Below are positions 41,201 to 44,404 of a stretch of DNA of 44,404 nucleotides, one piece after another. Position numbers and translations under genes: made by a program. The notes below the pieces were generated by a model, which saw nothing but the letters and a program-made list of their open reading frames with translations, ran no database searches and was not told the DNA's origin. The DNA comes from Chitinophagales bacterium (GTDB lineage: Bacteria > Bacteroidota > Bacteroidia > Chitinophagales > Saprospiraceae). Location: positions 1 through 44,404 of the forward strand of contig JAAFJN010000040.1 of the NCBI GenBank assembly GCA_013298845.1. Reading direction: 5' to 3'. Within the stretch, counting starts at the first letter, position 1. The number at the start of each line of letters is the position of its first letter.

Positions 41201-44200
41201 ATGGCAGAATATACCAATGTAGAAAAACCGTTTTTAGATAAACTTCGCCAGTTGGGTTGGCAAGTGATAGACCAGGGCATTGGCGTTCCTCAAGAGCCAT
41301 CAAAAAGTTTGCGAGAAAATTTCAAACAGGTATTATTGTCACAGGTTTTTAAAGACAGCATCAAAGCCATCAATAGAATGCCGGATGGCACCGAGTGGCT
41401 GACTGATAAACAACTGACTGATCTACTTTTTGAAATTCAGAATTTCCCCGGCAAAGGTTTACACGAAGCCAACAAGGAAATTCATCGCTTGCTGCTAAAA
41501 GGAACAACGGTTAACAAAAATGAACTAACCGGCGAAGTGAACCCAACGGTGCGTTTGGTTGATTTTAGAAACTGGGACAGAAACAGTTTTATCGCCATTA
41601 ATCAATTTCGGTTACTTACTCCCGGTGCAAGTCGCCAAGGTATTATCCCCGATGTTGTATTATTCCTGAACGGTTTGCCTGTGGTAGTGGTAGAAGCCAA
41701 AGATTTTGATGTAGCAGAACCATTGAGTGAAGCGTATCTGCAAGTTACCAGATACGCCAACACAAGGCAAGACGATTACGGGGTAAAGGAAGGAGAAGAA
41801 AAACTATTTCATTACAATATTTTCAGCATCATTACGCACGGCAAAGAAGCAAGGGTGGGAACTATTAGTGCCGAGTTTGATTTTTACAATAATTGGGTTG
41901 ACATTTTTCCCGAAGAATATAAAACAGTTGCCTTTCCTCCGAATGAAGAACGGCAGGAAGTGTTGATTCATGGAATGTTGAACAAAGAAATTTTGGTGGA
42001 CATTCTGAAACACTATACCCTTTTTATGGAAATCAAGAAAGGTGTAGAAGTGAAAGTGGTGGCTCGTTACAATCAATACCGAGCCGTTGGTAAAATTATC
42101 AGTAATCTTCGTTTAGGTCATACGCCAAAAGAAAAAGGTGGTGTGGTCTGGCACACGCAAGGAAGCGGAAAGAGTTTAACAATGGTGTTTCTGGTTCGTA
42201 AACTTCGCAGCAGTGATGATTTAAAAGACCTGAAAATAATTTCCATTGTTGACCGTGTAGATTTAGAAGAGCAATTGGCCGATACACTGAAATATGGCAA
42301 CGAATCGCTTTCTATCATTGACAGTAAAGCCGACCTTGCCGAATTAAATGATGATACTGCCAATTTGAATATTGTGATGATTCACAAATTTTTGGCTGAC
42401 AACAATGTTTCTGCTCAATCGCTAATTGACGCAGGAATTGTTCCCACTTTTGAAAAGTTTGAAACCATCAATGCCAGCGACCGCATTTTATTAATGGTGG
42501 ACGAAGCCCACAGAACACAAGGTGGAGACATGGGCGATAATTTATTCAGTGCCTTTCCGCAAGCCGTAAGAATTGGTTTTACCGGCACACCATTGCTTAC
42601 CGAACGACACGAGATAAAAACCCACGAACGATTTGGCGGCAGATTGGATGAAAACGGGGAACCTTGGATTGATACTTACAAATTTGACAAAGCCGTTGCG
42701 GACAGAGCCACTGTTGAAATAAAATACATCGGCAAGGTTTCCAAAGATAAGATTGAAGATAAAGAACTTTTTGATGCCGAGTTTGAGGATATGTTCAAAC
42801 AGCGGACACAGGAAGAACGAGCAGAAATTCAAAGACGTTATGGTTCATTCACTGCTTACTTGGAAAGCAAAGACCGTATTGCCGAGATTGCCAAAGACAT
42901 CATTGAACATTACTACACCGATATTTTAATTAATGGTTTCAAAGCACAAGTTGTTGCTTCAAGCATTGTGGCAGCCGTGCGTTACAAGTATGAACTTGAA
43001 ATAGCCATTCTGAATAAAATTGCAGAGTTAAAAGCATTGCCAGATGAAGAACGGGATGATGAGCGAATCAAGCAACTTGAGTTTTTAAAAGTGCAAGCCA
43101 TTGTTTCCAGCATGGGAAATAATGAACCCGGCTATATCAGCAAAGCAAGACGTGAAGCATTGGACACCGATGCAAAAAACAGTTTCAAGAAAGATTTTGA
43201 TTACGAAAAGCCTGAATCAGGTATTGGTATTATTTGCGTTTGCGACCGATTAATTACAGGCTTTGATGCTCCGATTGAACAAGTAATGTATCTGGACAAA
43301 GGCATGAGAGAGCATGATTTGTTTCAGGCAATAACCCGTGTTAACAGAACAAAGAAAGGCAAATCATTTGGTTTGATTGTAGATTATTATGGAGTAACCA
43401 AGCACCTCGCCGAAGCATTGGCGATTTATACCGATAAGGACAAAGACAAACTGAAAAACTTCCTGAATGTATTCCGTGACATCAACAAGGAAATTCCGGT
43501 TTTGGAAGCCCGTTACAAACGCATTCTGAATTTGTTTACCGACAACAAACTGAATGAAATTGAAGACTTCCTGAAACAGAAATTCACCGACCAGGCGGGT
43601 GAATTTGAATTTGCAGAAAGTTGTATTGAACAGGCAAAGAATATCAAGTTCAGAGCCGAACTGTTGACTTACTCCAAGAGTTTCTTCGATAGTTTGGATT
43701 TGCTTTTTAATACACCGGCAGGTGGTGAATACTGGATACAGGCAAAGCGTTTAGGTTACTTGCTTTGGAGAATAAAAGACCGCTACAAAGATGAAACGAT
43801 GGACTTGAAATGGGCTTCTCAGAAAGTCCGTCAACTCATTGACAAGCATTTATTCTCACTGGGCATTGATACCAAAGTGCAGCAGGTCTCGATTCTTTCA
43901 GATGAATTCAAAACTAAAGTAGATTACTTCAACAAAACTCCAAAGTCAAAAGCGTCGGAAATGGAACATGCTATTCGCTGGCACATCAAAGTGAATCTGG
44001 AAAAAGACCCGACACTTTATAATCGTTTCAAAGATCGTTTGGAAATGATATTGAACTCATACAAGGAAAACTGGGAGGAAATAGTAAAACAGTTGACCGG
44101 ATTGAGGGATGAGATGGCCGAAGGACGGAAAGTTGAAACAGAAGGAATCTCAATATTTGAGGCTCCGTTTTATGATTTGCTGAAAGCAAGAACTACAAAG

Positions 44201-44314
44201 GAAAGTGAAGAAGAGATTGTCGAGGTTAAAAAACTGACACGTGCCCTCTTCCTAATACTGAAAGAAACAGCGGAAATCACTAGTGTCCGGTTAAGAAAAA
44301 CAAGGTCTTTGTAA
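41201..44314 (+). CDS. hsdR: Type I restriction endonuclease subunit HsdR
   Basis: A 1037-residue motor-nuclease. The N-terminal nuclease has the PD-ExK layout IIPDVVLFLNGLPVVVVEAK, with Asp151 and E165-A-K167. The SF2 translocase follows: Walker A TQGSGKS at 319-325, DEAH at 434-437 in LLMVDEAHRTQGG, FTGTPL, and later motifs VCDRLITGFDAP and FQAITRVNRTKKGKSFGLIVDYYG. A C-terminal helical region (about 780-1037) is expected to dock on HsdM/HsdS. The enzyme translocates DNA with ATP and cleaves when translocation stalls. All core motifs are intact, so the system appears functional. It is the last clear gene of the operon. Confidence 0.95.
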   Translation: MAEYTNVEKPFLDKLRQLGWQVIDQGIGVPQEPSKSLRENFKQVLLSQVFKDSIKAINRMPDGTEWLTDKQLTDLLFEIQNFPGKGLHEANKEIHRLLLKGTTVNKNELTGEVNPTVRLVDFRNWDRNSFIAINQFRLLTPGASRQGIIPDVVLFLNGLPVVVVEAKDFDVAEPLSEAYLQVTRYANTRQDDYGVKEGEEKLFHYNIFSIITHGKEARVGTISAEFDFYNNWVDIFPEEYKTVAFPPNEERQEVLIHGMLNKEILVDILKHYTLFMEIKKGVEVKVVARYNQYRAVGKIISNLRLGHTPKEKGGVVWHTQGSGKSLTMVFLVRKLRSSDDLKDLKIISIVDRVDLEEQLADTLKYGNESLSIIDSKADLAELNDDTANLNIVMIHKFLADNNVSAQSLIDAGIVPTFEKFETINASDRILLMVDEAHRTQGGDMGDNLFSAFPQAVRIGFTGTPLLTERHEIKTHERFGGRLDENGEPWIDTYKFDKAVADRATVEIKYIGKVSKDKIEDKELFDAEFEDMFKQRTQEERAEIQRRYGSFTAYLESKDRIAEIAKDIIEHYYTDILINGFKAQVVASSIVAAVRYKYELEIAILNKIAELKALPDEERDDERIKQLEFLKVQAIVSSMGNNEPGYISKARREALDTDAKNSFKKDFDYEKPESGIGIICVCDRLITGFDAPIEQVMYLDKGMREHDLFQAITRVNRTKKGKSFGLIVDYYGVTKHLAEALAIYTDKDKDKLKNFLNVFRDINKEIPVLEARYKRILNLFTDNKLNEIEDFLKQKFTDQAGEFEFAESCIEQAKNIKFRAELLTYSKSFFDSLDLLFNTPAGGEYWIQAKRLGYLLWRIKDRYKDETMDLKWASQKVRQLIDKHLFSLGIDTKVQQVSILSDEFKTKVDYFNKTPKSKASEMEHAIRWHIKVNLEKDPTLYNRFKDRLEMILNSYKENWEEIVKQLTGLRDEMAEGRKVETEGISIFEAPFYDLLKARTTKESEEEIVEVKKLTRALFLILKETAEITSVRLRKTRSL

Positions 44315-44404
44315 TGGTTTGATTTTAAAGCACTTACAAAGGATTTTGGTTCAAACGATTTCAAATGGAATATCTTGCTCAAAAGAGAGCAAGAATGAAT
44401 AAGG
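44315..44404. other. Window end after hsdR
   Basis: A 90-nt remainder. A hairpin with a 7-bp stem (CTTGCTC at 44374-44380, GAGCAAG at 44387-44393) and a 6-nt loop could end the operon, though no T-run follows. An ATG at 44397 begins a frame cut by the edge; whether it is a gene cannot be told. Confidence 0.4.

Noticed and set aside
1-44404. tRNA, rRNA, insertion sequences, prophage genes
   Set aside because: I looked for cloverleaf-like segments, conserved rRNA stretches, transposases and integrases and saw none; a dedicated scan was not possible.

Overview
The window looks like a chromosomal stretch of a Bacteroidota bacterium, probably from the Saprospiria side (inference). The gene families point there: a GWxTD-domain exported protein, a Bacteroidota-type LptE lipoprotein, a TonB receptor with a carboxypeptidase-like N-terminal domain, an FtsX permease with two permease modules, a head-GIN (DUF2807) protein, a PD40-amidohydrolase fusion and DUF1295/DUF2177, DUF5367/DUF1772 pairs. 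Many genes also carry the Bacteroidota -7 promoter element TAnnTTTG, and Shine-Dalgarno sites are mostly weak.

Layout. 1-1375 is a minus-strand arsenosugar pair (AhpD-like partner, then radical SAM ArsS, cut by the window edge). 1632-2651 is an Asp-box propeller lipoprotein. 2652-3446 has no gene and holds an inverted 9-mer repeat, a three-repeat CRISPR array without cas genes, and an inverted pair of GAACACC-type arrays. 3447-8457 is a minus-strand block: DUF1295, DUF2177, GWxTD, DUF2807 and an M20 amidohydrolase. 8632-16544 holds a large SF1 helicase, PruA (P5C dehydrogenase) with an internal deletion, a lipoprotein and a pentapeptide-repeat membrane protein. 16655-25473 holds a U32 protein, an ABC permease, an unknown acidic-tailed protein, a DUF4291 protein and a TonB receptor. 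25635-31623 holds an envelope operon with LptE, a sterol-desaturase homologue, a Dabb protein, a glycine-zipper peptide, and a DUF1772-DUF5367 pair beside an AraC regulator. 31707-35045 is a secreted PD40-amidohydrolase. 35515-44314 is a type I restriction-modification operon, hsdM-hsdS-(AlbA/ATPase)-hsdR, that is visibly more AT-rich than the rest and probably acquired.

The most unusual content is between the genes. First, there are several inverted pairs of short-period tandem arrays. Most have a 7-nt unit (GAACACC, GTGAATA, GATGAGA types), with different unit sequences at each locus; three pairs enclose a core of about 100 nt. Second, three perfect long hairpins share one 12-nt loop, TCGACTTCGCTC, while their stems differ; one stem includes the stop codon of the helicase gene. 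Third, two perfect inverted repeats at 4661-4713 interlock as A-B-A'-B', which is pseudoknot topology. Fourth, PruA lacks in frame the segment that should hold its aldehyde-anchor loop.

All calls come from reading the sequence by eye. No database search, folding program or composition calculation was run.
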